Below, piece after piece: positions 11,989 to 23,698 of a DNA stretch of 64,000 nt. Numbering within the stretch: position 1 is the first letter of the stretch; every line of letters begins with the position of its first letter. This DNA comes from Humulus lupulus (lineage: Eukaryota > Streptophyta > Magnoliopsida > Rosales > Cannabaceae). Below the pieces are notes generated by a model. It saw only the letters and a list, made by a program, of their open reading frames with translations. It had not been told where the DNA came from and did not search any database. The stretch is taken from positions 36,044,607 through 36,108,606 of the forward strand of contig NC_084802.1 of assembly GCF_963169125.1 (NCBI RefSeq). Direction: 5' to 3'. The position numbers and the translations under genes are program-made.

Positions 11989-14223
11989 TTAGATTACACT
12001 TGCAAACATGTACAAAAGCTGATCTTCATTAATACATAAAAAATGGCCTGCCTCAGCCCACTTCGTAAAGTAGTCGATGGCTACCACGGCGTAACGGATT
12101 CCGCCCTTTCTAGTGGGGAGGGCGCCAACCAAATCGATCCCCCAAACAACAAACGGCCATGGGGAAGAGATCATCTTCAGCTCGACTGGGGGAGCTCGGG
12201 CAACTGCGGTGAATCGCTGGCACTTGTCGCACTTCTTCACGTGTGAGATCGAGTCTTTGGACAGAGTTGGTCAGTAATACCCCTGCCTCAGGACCTTTAA
12301 GGCCAAGCTCTGCCCCCCAGTGTGGTCTCCGCAAAAACCCTCGTGCACCTCCTGCAGGATGGCCTTTGCTTCATCTGGAAGAACACATCGTAGGAGAGGC
12401 AGCGAGTGCCCACGCCGGTATAACACCCCATCTACTATCGTATACCTGGGAGCTTGATAGAGTACTTGTCGTGCATCATTACGCCCTTCAGGCAGCTTTC
12501 CCTCGATGAGATACTCAAGGATGGGGGTCATCCAGGTCGGCCTGGCATCGATCATCTCGACCTCCGTCCCGACTTCTTCTATACTTGGTTTCTCCAAGAA
12601 TTCTACTGGTACTAACCCCAAGGTCTCCGTTTCCCCAGAGGTGGCGAGCTTGGCGAGAGCGTCTGCGTTAGCGTTCTGCTCCCGGGGTATCTGTTCGATC
12701 GAGCCTCGCTCAAATGCGGACAGCTCAACTTTTACCTTTGCCAGATAGGCGGCCATCTTGGGTCCCCGCGCTTGATATTTGCCCAGAACCTGATTTACCA
12801 CGAGCTGGGAGTCACTGAAGCACTGGACGGAGCTCGCCTTCAACTCCTGGGCTATCCTCAGCCCGGCCAGCAAAGCTTCGTATTCGGCCTCGTTGCTGGA
12901 GGCTTTAAATCCGAACCTCAGCGCCGAGTGGAATCTATGTCCCTCGAGGGATATCAAAATGATTCTAGCTCCGGAGACGTTCTCGTTGGATGAACCATCT
13001 ACAAAGATCCTCCACGATGCCTGGGGCGGGGTGATTTGGTGTGAGTCTTCTGCGGGATCCTCCTGGAATCCCTTGCATTCTGCCATAAAATTGGCCAGGG
13101 CCTGACTTTTTATTGCAGTCCGCGGAGTGTACAAAATCTCGAACTGACTGAGTTCGATTGCCCATTTTAACAAACGTCCCGATGCTTCAGGTTTTTGCAA
13201 AACCTGCCTTAAAGGTTGATCGGTCATGGCATGTATCGAGTGGGATTGGAAGTACGGCCTGAGCTTTCGCGAGGCCGTGATAAGGCAGAACGCTAATTTC
13301 TCCATCAACGGGTACCGAGATTCAGCTCTGAGAAGTCTCTTACTGATGTAGTAGACTGGTCTCTGAACTCGGTCTTTTTCTCGTACCAACACGGCACTAG
13401 CTGCATCCCTGGTGACAGCCAGGTAGAGAAAAAGAGGCTCTCCTGCTTTGGGTTTGGATAATACGGGTGGCTCGGCCAGATGTGCCTTCAGGTCGAGGAA
13501 TGCGCTTTCGCACTCTTCTGTCCATTCAAACTTCTTGTTTCCTCGGAGCAAGTTGTAGAATGGCAAACATTTATCGGTGGATTTGGAAATAAACCGATTG
13601 AGGGCTGCCACTCTTCCTGTCAGGCCTTGGACATCTTTTCGCGACCTGGGCGAGGGAAGCTCGAGCAGTGATCTGATCTTGTTGGGGTTTGCTTCGATTC
13701 CTCGGGTATTGACGATGAACCCCAGGAATTTCCCTGACGCAACACCAAAAGTGCACTTCTGTGGATTAAGCCTCATGCCATACTCCCGTAGTATCTTAAA
13801 ACATTCTTCCAGGTCGGAAACATGGTCATCGGCAGTCTTTGACTTGACTAGCATGTCATCAACGTACACTTCCATGTTTTTTTCGATCTGGTCCGCGAAC
13901 ATTCTATTGACTAACCTTTGGTAGGTAGCTCCGGCGTTCTTCAACCCGAACGGCATGACCTTGTAACAATAAACGTTTGTCGGGGTCATGAAACTGGTGT
14001 GTTCCTGGTCCTCCGGATTCATGGCGATCTAATTGTAGCCTGAGTACGTGTCCATAAAGGACATGAGCTCGTGCCCCGCCGTGGCGTCTACCAGCTGGTC
14101 AATCCTTGGCAGGGGAAAACAATCCTTAGGGAAGGCTTTATTCAGGTCGGAGAAGTCTATGCAGGTCCGCCATTTTCCGTTGGGCTTCGGGACCAGCACG
14201 GGGTTGGCGACCCAGTTGGAAAC
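11989..14223 (-). pseudogene. Tat element 1 pol: reverse transcriptase, two RNase H domains, truncated integrase
   Basis: One frame from about 14223 to 11989 with two stops (TAG at 14029-14031 where the sister copy has Gln; TGA at 12271-12273). Reverse transcriptase shows MPFGLKNAGATYQRLV and the catalytic YVDDMLVKS (about 13875-13850). The Ty3-type RNase H follows (VYYISKRLLRAESRYPLMEK). A second RNase H (WRIFVDGSSNEN, NEAEYEALLAGLR, CFSDSQLVVNQVLG, NANADALAKLA) is the mark of the Tat branch. Integrase begins with the zinc-binding part (EVHEGFCGDHTGG, then KKCDKCQRF) and the first core Asp (WGIDLVGALP), but ends at 11989 before the second Asp and the Glu. Upstream, a one-base shift near 14223 separates it from the protease frame. 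The copy cannot integrate by itself. Confidence 0.9.
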
Positions 14224-15107
14224 TTGGCTTCACGGATAAAGCCGCATTTCTTGAGTCGGGCCACCTCTTCCTTCAAGGCTTCAGGTCGAGCTTTTCCTAG
14301 GCGTCTTTGCTTCTGGGACTTGGCGGGAATGCTTTCATCCAGATGAAGTGTATGCATGATGACACTTGGGCTGATTCCCACCATGTCCTCATGGGACCAG
14401 GCAAACACGTCCAGGTTATCCCGCAGAAAATTAGTCAGCTCCTCCTTCCTCTTGCTACAGAGGTTTTTCCCGAGCTTGGCCATCCGTGATGGGTTCTGCG
14501 GATCAATGTTCACTTCCTCGAGCTCCTCAATCGCCTGGAGCTCGAATCTGTTCTTGCCTATTCGGGGGTCAACATCCTCACTTAAGACGACATTTTCCCC
14601 TTCGGCGCTTTGAGGTTTTTCAATCTCAGGATTAGCTAGGGGTTCCTGAGATTCCTCTTTACCACCTTGAATGGCCATTGCCAGCTGCCCGGGTTTAGAT
14701 TTTCCCTTCATAGAAATGCTGTAGCATTCCCTGGCAGCGAGCTGATCGCCGCGAATAGTGCATATTCCCATGGAAGTAGGGAATTTCATCACGAGGTGGC
14801 GAATGGAAGTGACGGCCTCAAACGCCATGAGCGTAGGTCGCCCCAAGATCGCGTTGTATGCAGTGGAGCAATCGATGACCACAAATTCAAGGAGCTTGGA
14901 GACTGTCCGAGATCCTTCTCCTAGGGTGATTACCAGCTCGATCGTCCCTATTGCTGCTGATCCCTCTCCCGAAAAACCATACAGCATCATGGAGGTCTCC
15001 TTCAGCTCAGCGACGGTTAAACCCATCTTTTCTAACGTGGATCGAAACAAGAGGTTCACCGAGCTCCCATTGTCGATCAGCACCCTCCTCACCCTTCGAT
15101 TGGCAAG
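14224..15107 (-). pseudogene. Tat element 1 protease and start of reverse transcriptase
   Basis: The frame opens after the TAG at 15108-15110 with VRRVLIDNGSSVNLLF, an aspartic protease active site in which the usual DTG/DSG is DNGSS, as in element 2. The frame continues through YNAILGRPTLMAF into the linker EELTNFLRDNLDVFAWSHEDMVGI and ends in the start of reverse transcriptase (CGFIREAKFP). A base is missing near 14223, so the following NPVLVPKPNGKWR-type segment is read out of frame. Confidence 0.85.
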
Positions 15108-17636
15108 CTAAACTGCCATGAACAAAGGGTCATTGTGAGGGAACTGGACATGGCTTGCATCTTCCTCCGTAAAAATGATCGGTTGTCTCTCCAACCGCTG
15201 TTGTTTTGACTGGCGCTGCTCCGGGACGAACTCTACTCCGTTATGAGCCTTTAGTTCGTTCACGTATCTCTTCTGGGCACCCCTGCTCGTGCCGGCCATG
15301 TGCGGACCCCCAGAGATGGTGGATATCTCTCCTCCAACTACAGGAGGAGGGACGTCCTGATCTATCCGAGGCCCGGGCTGACTGGCCGGGACTTCTGGAG
15401 CAGGATGACTTGCTAGAACCCTGTTCCGCGCGTATTGAGCCAAGGGACCGGCTCGGATGAGAGTCTCGATCTCATCTTTTAAATTCCTACAACCGTCGGT
15501 ATTGTGGCCAACATCGTTATGAAAACGGCAAAACTTGGAGGTGTCTCTCTTCCCCTTATGGTGCTTTAATGGCTCCGGCCTCTTCCAGGGGACTCGAGTA
15601 GAGTTGGCTAGGAAGATGTTCTCCCTAGACTGGGTGAGCTCTGTATAAGTCGCGAAGACGGGCTTGAATTTGTCTACGGACTTATTCTTCTTTTGGTCGT
15701 GCTGATCGTTTTCGCCATTCTCTTTTCTCTTGCCTCCGCCGGGCTGGTTGTTCTGTGAGACATTTTGGGTCGCTATCACGACCTCCGTCCCCACTCCAGC
15801 GGGCTGTTCGGGGACCTGGCTGGTTCCCGCAGCTGAGGCTTCGGCTTCCTCCAAGTTTACCCATTCTTGGGCCCTGTTAAGGAATTCGCTAACCGAGCTG
15901 ACTCCCTTCCTTTGTATATCCTTCCAGAGATCTCCTCCGACGAGGATTCTAGTTCTCATGGCCATGAGCTTGGAACTATCATCCGCGTCTCTAGCTCGAG
16001 CAGCGACGTTTGCAAATCTGCTCAGGTAGGTCTTCAGGGTCTCACCAGGCTGCTGCCTCACGTTAGCCAGGGAGTCAGCCTGAACACGGGCGGCCTGGGA
16101 GGCTCGGAATGCCCTTTTGAAATCTACCGAGAAAGTCTTCCAGGAGCTGATTGACTGTCTTTTACTTTGCTTGAACCACTGCCTGGCAGGTCCAGTCAGT
16201 GTGGAAGGGAAGATTAAACATCTCAGCTCGGGGCCAATGTTGTGGGCCATCATTAGGGTGTTGAACATCCCTAGATGGTCCGATGGATCTCCGTCCCCAT
16301 TGAACTTTGACAAGTGCGGCATACGGAAACCAGATGGCTACGCCGTTGCTGCTATACTGGGGGTGAAGAGTTCCATCTCGTCCCCTGAATCATATTCATC
16401 TTTTTCTTTTTCTGATAGGAGCTTCCTCATCAGCTCCTCCATCTGAGTCAGGCGCTCGAGGGTTTGGTCTTGATGTCCGTGGTTATTCTGGGGCTGTTCA
16501 ACAGCTCCGGATCCATTGTACATATTTGGTGGGTTATTGCCCCTCCTATCTTGAGATAGGTTATTTGGGGCATTCCCTCCGTTACGTACTTCGGACAGGG
16601 CCCCCCCCCCCCCTGAGCGAGCGTGGCCATCTCCTCCTGCTGGTTCCCCTCTATGAGAGTTAAGGCGATCTCGAAGGTCGCCTCCCTGGGTGGTTTGATG
16701 ACTTTGTGCCGAACTCAAACGCTGACGTAGGTCTCCCCCAGAGAGATCACTCTTGTGACTGCCGGTCCAGTGGCTCCTGCTAGATAGGCTTGGAGTTCGC
16801 CCTTGGTGGTGATGATCTAGGCTTTCCCTTGGCGCCCTGCTACTCCGGGAAGGTCCAGCTGATGGCGTGTTTCTCCGACTACTCCCATATGCTTGGATAT
16901 CTCGGACGGGCCGAGGAGGAGACGGATATCTGATGGGAGACGGAGGATGCCTGACTAGAGAGGCAATCCTAGTTCCGTCAGGAAGGATCAAATTTGGTGG
17001 GGGCCTTTCGGCCCTGCCAACCTGCTGGTCCCGCGTCTGGCGATCTGGACGAGGCGCAGGATGGTTGTTGGGGACGGGCTGATGCTGCAAGCCCTCCTCG
17101 GATCTCCTTCGGGAATTTCCTCGAGCTCCCCTTGGCGCTCTCAAGGATGGCTAGGAGCTAGGAGTTGACGTTCTGACCAAACGGTTGTATTGCTGTTGCT
17201 TGGCTCCAGGCACTTCTTCGAAGCTTGCCTCTCGATGGTGTGATGAGGGAGTGGAGTTGGATGTCGGAAGTCTGTCCGAACGGCTATGCCTGGACCGGTT
17301 ACCCCAGCGAGACTTAGGAGCCTCGCCTTGCCTCTCTCCGACGTTAGCGTCGGTTGTGAGAGGGGGTAGTCGGGCCAGCACATCCTTGATCTGCTGGATA
17401 TCTATTGCTAGCTGGCTCCTTAGCTGAGCGTTCTCCATCTCCACCGCCGTGTAATAACACGGGTTTGGATTAGGTGGCCGGGGGGCCAAACTTCCGGTGT
17501 CATCTTGGCCCACCGGCTGCTTTCCTGGCCGCTGCTGGGTCTCAGGAACTTGTTCACCAGGGGTGGCAGTATGATGAGCCTCCTGCCCATCATGCTGCTC
17601 TGTCTCGTTACCATGCCTAGATCGAGTAGTCACCAT
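15108..17636 (-). pseudogene. Tat element 1 gag, interrupted by stop codons
   Basis: The ATG at 17636 follows the leader (MVTTRSRHGNETEQ). The first third is Pro/Arg/Gln-rich and includes PPSPIRYPSPPRP, matched by the same phrase in element 2. The capsid-like part runs from about 16322 (MPHLSKFNGDGDPSDHLGMF, ARQWFKQSKRQSISSWKTF, LANVRQQPGETLKTYLSRF). The zinc-knuckle-like CRFHNDVGHNTDGC lies at about 15535-15494. Three TAG stops (17151, 16338, 15108) break one single frame; the last replaces a Gln present in element 2. Confidence 0.88.
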
Positions 17637-17671
17637 AGTTGGATGTTTGCGACAGCACTAACCAAACTTGC

Positions 17672-17691
17672 TCTCAATGAAAGCACCAAAC
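17672..17691 (-). promoter_or_regulatory. Leader / primer binding region of Tat element 1
   Basis: Directly after the 5' LTR the minus strand reads GTTTGGTGCTTTCATTGAGA. The same sequence follows the LTR of element 2 at 58837, which supports both the LTR borders and the close relationship of the two elements. I cannot name the tRNA primer. Confidence 0.75.
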
Positions 17692-18449
17692 TGTTGACGC
17701 GGTTCTTCGACAACAGGTAATTAAGAAAAGAAGAGAAAGGGATTAGTGCTAATGTTGAACCGTAACAGATATATGATCTTAGAAAAGTGAAATGGTGACT
17801 CAAGAAACGTTTTTTAAGTGGGTCGAAGGTTAAAATCCTTCTACTCCACTAGTCAGTATTATTGCTATATACTGGATATTTGATTACAGTGTATTTCTTA
17901 CAAGAGATCATCCAACCTCTATTAACTCCCAGGGTCTCCATATTTATAGGAGAAGGCACCTGGGAGTTGGTAAGAAGGTCATCCCGTGACCTTCTTACCT
18001 ATCGTATCAACTCTGTGACATTCATGATTAATTCCTAAACCTGACACATAAGTGTGGTCAAATCAATAGGTAAGGAGATAATGGGCCGCACGGCCCAACC
18101 CAATCGTGGGTGTCTGAATACGCACGTTCCTGCTGCGTGTCTGAGAAGTCAGGGGCATATCAGACACGTGATGTCTGATATATGCACGTTTACCTTGCGT
18201 GTGTTGATTTTACAAAGGGTCATAGTCTTCAGGTCCAGCTCGTACCACGATCTGGATACCTAACTCGACCTTCGGCCTTCAGAGTCCGAACTCAGTTCTT
18301 AGGCAAGCTTGGCGAACCCTTGGGTTACCTCGATCTAAGGAGGTACAACCTTATGACGGAAGCTCCGATTTTGGGGATGTCCACAAGATAATCATGATTA
18401 GGCCGCGGCTCAGCTCGCTAATCAGCCCGTGGGAAAATCAGGGTGTACA
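17692..18449 (-). repeat. 5' LTR of Tat element 1
   Basis: 758 bp, same length as the copy at 5965-6722, bounded by TGTTGACGCGG and GGGTGTACA. The minus-strand TATA-like CCTATAAATATGG lies near 17950-17938. It is followed by the second target duplication AATAG (18450-18454). Confidence 0.92.
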
Positions 18450-18454
18450 AATAG
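18450..18454. repeat. Target site duplication of Tat element 1, right copy (AATAG)
   Basis: Matches 5960-5964 exactly. Confidence 0.9.
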
Positions 18455-20266
18455 TTACTAGTACGGTTTGCTAAGCATACGAGATGCAAATAATCTATAT
18501 TCGGATTACTGATGTGGATAGACATCTTAGTAAAGGTGTTGTATATAATAGAGATTATATATGACAGGACCAATGAGAATTAATTATCTTTATAAACTTG
18601 TCGTTTGACGTAAAGATTTAATTCTTGTCATAATAGATGATCATTTGTAGATCAGTCTAAATCCTGAGTATTCTTGAATTCTTATTTATGTTTATTGAAT
18701 CTTTTAATTCACTCGTTAAGGTCTCTTAGAATAATGAGGTTAATGACTTTTATTTTGGAGATTCAATATCATGGATGGCTGGGAACATGAATTATAATAT
18801 TGGAATCCATGTTTTCCTAACGGATCGAATATTGGTTCCCTTAAGGGTTGATTCTGAAACTGAATAGTTAATCTATAATTATATTATAGATTAATTATTC
18901 ACTAGTGAATTAATGATACTTAAGGACCAAGAGGTAATTAGAAGGGAAAAATGGTAATTCTGACCAGCTTTAATTAACGAACCAATAATGGAAGATAGGA
19001 CTACATATATTAATTATATCAATTGACTACTAGAGAAAACTCTGTAAATATAATTCTATAAATACTTAGAGTGTAATTCCATATTTATAGTGGATTAATC
19101 ATGGAATTAATAAATAAGATTATTGGATTAAAGATTTTAATTAATAATATGGTTTATTAGAGCTTCGTATTATAGGTCCATGGTCCCCAGATCACCTCTG
19201 TTCTACACTGTCAAGGGTAAGGAAGTCAAAAGAAAGATTTGTAAAGAGAAATGACTAAATTGCAAAGGAATTAATTTTATAGGGCAAGGAAATAATTATG
19301 TGATAATCATGGGTAATTGATTAATTGTGAATTAATTAATTATTTAATTATATAGTTTTTATTTTAAAAAACTAGGTTAAAATTAATATTAATCTTCTTT
19401 GCATTAATATAAAGAGAGAATAATAAATATCTTATTTATAATATGATATTTATTTATTTAATTTAAAACTAATATTTTAAGATAAAATTAATTTTGAATT
19501 AACTGATATTTATGTTGGGATAAATATATTGTCTTAAAAGTTGATTAAATAAACAAATGAGAGAATTAGGGAAACCCTAATAGGGCTGGGCGACACACAC
19601 TGTATAGTACAGTGTGTGGCGCCTAGCATGAGGGATTTTTATCCCTAGGATTTGAATTTTGAATTTCAAATAAGTTTGTTTAATCAGTCATTTAATTATT
19701 CTTTTTAAATATGATTTAAATAAATAATTAAATGAAAATATCTAATCAGTTTTTAATTTGAATTATATTTTAATTAAATAAAGATTATTTAATTAGATTA
19801 AATATGTTTATAAGTCTGATAGTACGTGACTTTCGTAATAAGGCTTTTATTATTATTTTGAATAATAAAAATACAGACTCTCTCTCTAAAGCTATAGTTT
19901 TCTCTAAACCTGAAAACTATTATAAACATTCTCTCAGTCAAAACTCTCTAGATCTCATATGTTGAGTATATCTAGGGAATCACATAAATCAACATTTTGA
20001 ATCCTATGTGCCCACACACGTCCTTATGTGTTTGAGGATTGGTCAGGAAGATCTGGGTGTGAGATCTCAGAATACTGGATAGGAAGATCATTGATTTATA
20101 CAAAAAGACTCAAGGATATTTGATAGGCTACAAGAGGTAATCCCTGATCTATTTGTATGTGATTTAATATTTATATATGTGTATGATCCTGACCGGTATT
20201 AATATTTATTAAAATGGGTCAATATATTCTGCTGCATACCTTTGATTTGATCATTTAATACCAACA
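18455..20266 (+). repeat. LTR A, right-hand piece
   Basis: This is the main part of LTR A. No coding sequence is seen. It includes a TATA-like TCTATAAATA near 19055, a small perfect palindrome (CACACACTGTA and TACAGTGTGTG arms, 19594-19618) and a pyrimidine-rich stretch near 19870-19950. It ends ACCAACA. LTR B carries the same order of sequence on the other strand. Confidence 0.75.
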
Positions 20267-20320
20267 ATCCCTTCTTTTGTAGCTATGTTCCAGGCTTATT
20301 TGACTAGCAAAGCTCTATTG
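20267..20320 (-). pseudogene. Middle piece of the old LINE ORF2 between LTRs A and B
   Basis: The minus strand reads NRALLVK, a stop, then AWNIATKEG, which is the conserved LINE phrase (N-ALL-KQAW) that follows the RRLKDTN end of the piece at 22152-22640 and precedes NCLSKKYCGNKSF at about 5725-5690. Only 54 bp survive between the two LTR insertions. It is the evidence that both LTRs entered one LINE. Confidence 0.8.
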
Positions 20321-22151
20321 TGTTGGTTTTTATAGATCAAATCAGAGATTATACGCAGCGGAACAACAATCAAAATTGTTGATTTAACCCCACATGATTT
20401 TTAGATCTACTTCTTCACATACATATATATTGAATCAAAGAGATGAATAGAAAATTACCTCAAGTCCTTCCTTGCTGCTATCTTTTTGTACGGCAAAATC
20501 CTTGAATCTCACACCAGAATCTTCCAAAATATTCTCAACACACAAATAACGAGTGTGGGCTCATTATACAAAACATTAGGCAAGATCTATTTATCTGATG
20601 TTCTTAACACATGAGATCTGATAAAGTTTGGACCTAAATTTGGGAAGAACAGTAACCTATGCTTGTAGCACTGTTCTCTTTCTCTCACGGAGATTTCACG
20701 ATATAATTTCTATCACTGAAAAGTATCGCTCTGAAAAACTAATCTCCTATATTTAATATATCCAATATATTAAAATAAATAATGTTAGTTATTTTGAACA
20801 ATTATAAAATCACTAATCAATTATCAGATTTTTGTTTAAATAATAATATTTTAATCATATTAAAATATCTCATTATTTATTTAATATTTAAATAACTGTG
20901 CACTGTGCTACACGCTCACTCATGCCAGGGAAGGTATGTGATTTTTCCCAATTTTTATCATTATTTAAATACCAAAAAATCCCAAAAAAAAATTAATTCA
21001 AAATTATTATATTTTAAAATCAAATAATTAATTAATTACACATAATTATACAATAATTATGTTTAGTGCGTAGAAAAATATTTTACTTATCAAATAAGTC
21101 ATTTTGCCCATTTCTGTATTTATCTTTGTCAGTATTTGTTTGAGCCATTTCGGGGACCATAGACCTATAACATTAAGCTCCAATAAATTAAAACTAAATA
21201 ATTAAATTATTTAATCATTATAGTTAATTTGTTAATTCTGATATTTCTCCACTATAAATTCAGAATTGAACTCTTTATGTTATAGATATACTTTTACAGA
21301 AATCTTATTTTAAGTTATCCATTTATATAACCATCTTACAATAGTTCAACCCTCTAATTAATTAGTTCATAAATTAGAATGGAAGAATTACCATTTTACC
21401 TTTCTAATTTAATTCTTATTCCTTAAGTACCATTAATTCACTAGTGAACAATTAATCTATAATCTAATTATAGATTTGAGCTCAAGATCATTCAATTCCA
21501 GAATTAACCCTTAAGGGAACCAATATACGATCCGTTAGGAAAGATTAGATTCCGTATTGTTGATACATGTTCCCAGCCATCCATGATATTAAATCTCCAA
21601 AACAAAAGTCATTAGCCTCATTCTATGAAGAGACCTTAACGAATGAATTAAAAGAGTTAATAAACATAAACAAGAGTTCATGAACACTCAGGATTTAGGT
21701 TGATCTATAAATGATCATCAGTTATGATATGAATTACAAATCTTTATTATTAAATTGTTTTTGGATAAAGACTTTTATTCATATCGATCCCTGTCATATA
21801 TAATCATATTATATAAAGCACATTTACCGAGATGTCTTACCACATCAATAATTTGAATCTAGATTATTTGTATCAACATGATACTCAGTAAACTGTACTT
21901 ACAACCTCAATTAAAGAATTCCATAACTTCAATTTGTTGTTGACTATTTTTATTCATTTATGTGATATTAATTCTCTCGTACTAATACAATATCACATCC
22001 TCAATAATGAATATGGAATTTTTCTGATATTTACAAAAATTATTCAAACAATAATTTAATAATCTAAATATAACAATAATAGACCATTGTATTTATTTAT
22101 TCATTGAAATAATAAATGTCCTTTTCATGATTTTAGGATATACTCCTAACA
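20321..22151 (-). mobile_element. LTR B: solo LTR of the same family as LTR A, opposite orientation
   Basis: 1831 bp, TGTTGG at 20321 and CCTAACA at 22151, flanked by a perfect 5-bp target duplication TATTG (20316-20320 and 22152-22156). On the minus strand it begins TGTTAGGAGTATATCC and matches LTR A in order and sequence, for example CATGGATGGCTGGGAACATG. It has no internal region, so it is best read as a solo LTR left by recombination between two LTRs. Confidence 0.85.
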
Positions 22152-22640
22152 TATTGGTATCTTTTAAGCGCCTGAACCCCAACCCTACTGCTGACTTTGG
22201 TGGATAGAGACGATCCCAAGACTTCAAAGCTCTGAACCTATTTTTATCCAAGCTTCCTACCCACCAAAATTTCCTAACAGCGGCATCCATTTATCTGCAT
22301 ATAGTGAGTGGAACTCGACATGAAGACATCTTGTACTCATAGCCACCGATTTTATTAAGGTCATGCGCCCTGCATAGGATAGGAGTTTAGCTTTCCATCC
22401 TTCTAGTATAAACAAGAATTTTTCCTTCAAAGCATTGTACTCCTCCATTTTCCTTCACTTAAATAAGAAGGTATTGCCCAGGTGCATTTCTTTAGGTTGC
22501 ATTTCCGAGACTTGCAGAATCTTGAATAGGTTTGTCTTTCTAGCCTCTGACAAATTACTTAAAATCAATAAGCTTGATTTGTGTTTACTACATTTTTTTC
22601 CAGACCATTCCTCAACGGTCTTGATACACTGCGCGAGTGA
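22152..22640 (-). pseudogene. Upstream piece of the old LINE ORF2 (reverse transcriptase thumb region)
   Basis: Minus-strand reading in shifting frames: CIKTVEEWSGKKCSKHKSS (about 22630-22570), LGNTFLFK, then [35 protein letters not shown] (22448 down) and [18 protein letters not shown] to GLGFRRLKDTN (to about 22155). This is the standard order of plant L1 ORF2 after the catalytic reverse transcriptase core. It stops abruptly near 22640. Confidence 0.85.
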
Positions 22641-23698
22641 GTATCAGCAACATTATATTTCACTATTTTATCTATTCAATTGTGTGTGCTTAAAAGCACA
22701 ATTATTTTTCTAATATAAATAATTTCATCATTCACTGAAGTTACTAAACAATGATAATAATCATATTTGTTGTATCCAAATAGATATAATCATAATATGA
22801 ATATATCAAACATTTTTTTCTTATTCCTTTCCAACAAGTAGTCAAATTTATTAATGAAATAAAACATTCCTCATTTTTATGCCTTGATATATTATATATA
22901 TTTAAATGTACGATCGGTGTATATGATAAGTCATTTCTTGCCATATTCACAATCAAATAGAAATTATAAAAAAATACAAACAAAGAATTTAACTTTAGCT
23001 AGCAATTGGTTTAAAATTTCATTAAGAACCTTTAAAAATAATATTTGTGGCTCTCTAACATTTTGAGGAATATAATTATAAATTACATTTTAACTAATGA
23101 CAAAGTTTACTATAATATCAATAATTTGAACATTCACTTCTAGGAATGTGCAATGAATAATTGACACAAGTGGTGACTATATATTCTTCTTATTACCGAT
23201 AATTATTTGAATATCATTTACTTCTAGAAAATGATATTGTATTATATTTATATTTTGTTAGTGATCATTGATATAATTTATAATGAAAACAGGTCATTAT
23301 AACTTATATGATATACTATAATGAACACAAATTACATTGAAAATATATATATATATTTGCTAACAATGATATCTCAATGAATAATAATTGTAATAGCATT
23401 CACTTCAAAGAATAATATTAAAAAGACATTACTTGTTTTTGGCAAGAAAAATTACATACACGATAACATGACTAATATATGGAATATCGATACTCTTTAA
23501 AATTAAATTTTATTTTCTATCATTCTCTTCACAGTTGGATATTTAAATATTTTTAAATGTACAACAAAATTGATATACATGTTAACTTTTTTATTATTCA
23601 ATAGTTTGTCCTTTTCATATATATATATATTTATATTGAAATTCCATTTTTTATGATTACCAACTTAATTATTCAAATTAAATAATTAATTGTTGAAT
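22641..23698. other. AT-rich stretch with no gene seen
   Basis: No gene found. Variants of the phrase ATTCACTTC followed by GAATG recur near 22730, 23130, 23220 and 23400, which suggests an old degenerate repeat. Confidence 0.55.

Larger units (their letters stand above)
5965..18449 (-). mobile_element. Tat element 1: Ty3/gypsy retrotransposon with an antisense gene
   Basis: The element is 12,485 bp with two 758-bp LTRs and a 5-bp target duplication. On the minus strand: 5' LTR (18449-17692), leader, gag, protease, reverse transcriptase, RNase H, a second RNase H and a truncated integrase (17636-11989). Then come a 119-bp tandem repeat (about 11870-10541), a gene on the opposite strand (7721-10394), a purine-rich tract and the 3' LTR (6722-5965). 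The second RNase H and the opposite-strand extra gene are typical of the Tat branch (Retand, Grande and relatives). Its GC-rich coding DNA contrasts with the AT-rich surroundings. It lies inside LTR A. Confidence 0.93.
5739..20266 (+). mobile_element. LTR A: solo LTR of a Copia-like family, split by a Tat element
   Basis: Two pieces (5739-5964 and 18450-20266) join into one LTR of about 2.0 kb once the nested Tat element and one copy of its AATAG duplication are removed. The right end is ACCAACA at 20266. The first roughly 10 bases expected from LTR B are absent at 5739, and the target duplication is not clear. It matches LTR B in inverted orientation over nearly its whole length, for example GTCTCTTAGAATAATGAGG near 18721 and GGTCCATGGTCCCC near 19175. 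A TATA-like TCTATAAATA lies at about 19055. It carries no coding sequence. The family name is uncertain. Confidence 0.7.
4296..22640 (-). mobile_element. Old LINE (L1 type with RNase H), split into three pieces by later insertions
   Basis: The minus strand carries one LINE ORF2 remnant in three pieces: 22640-22152, 20320-20267 and 5738-4296. Placed in order they read the reverse transcriptase thumb region, the connection region, the zinc-binding tail and an RNase H domain, and end in a run of 17 T at 4296-4312, which is the poly-A tail on the other strand. The gaps are filled by LTR A with its nested Tat element (5739-20266) and LTR B (20321-22151). Removing both leaves about 2 kb of LINE. 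The 5' part, with endonuclease and most of the reverse transcriptase, is missing, as expected of a 5'-truncated LINE copy. Confidence 0.85.
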
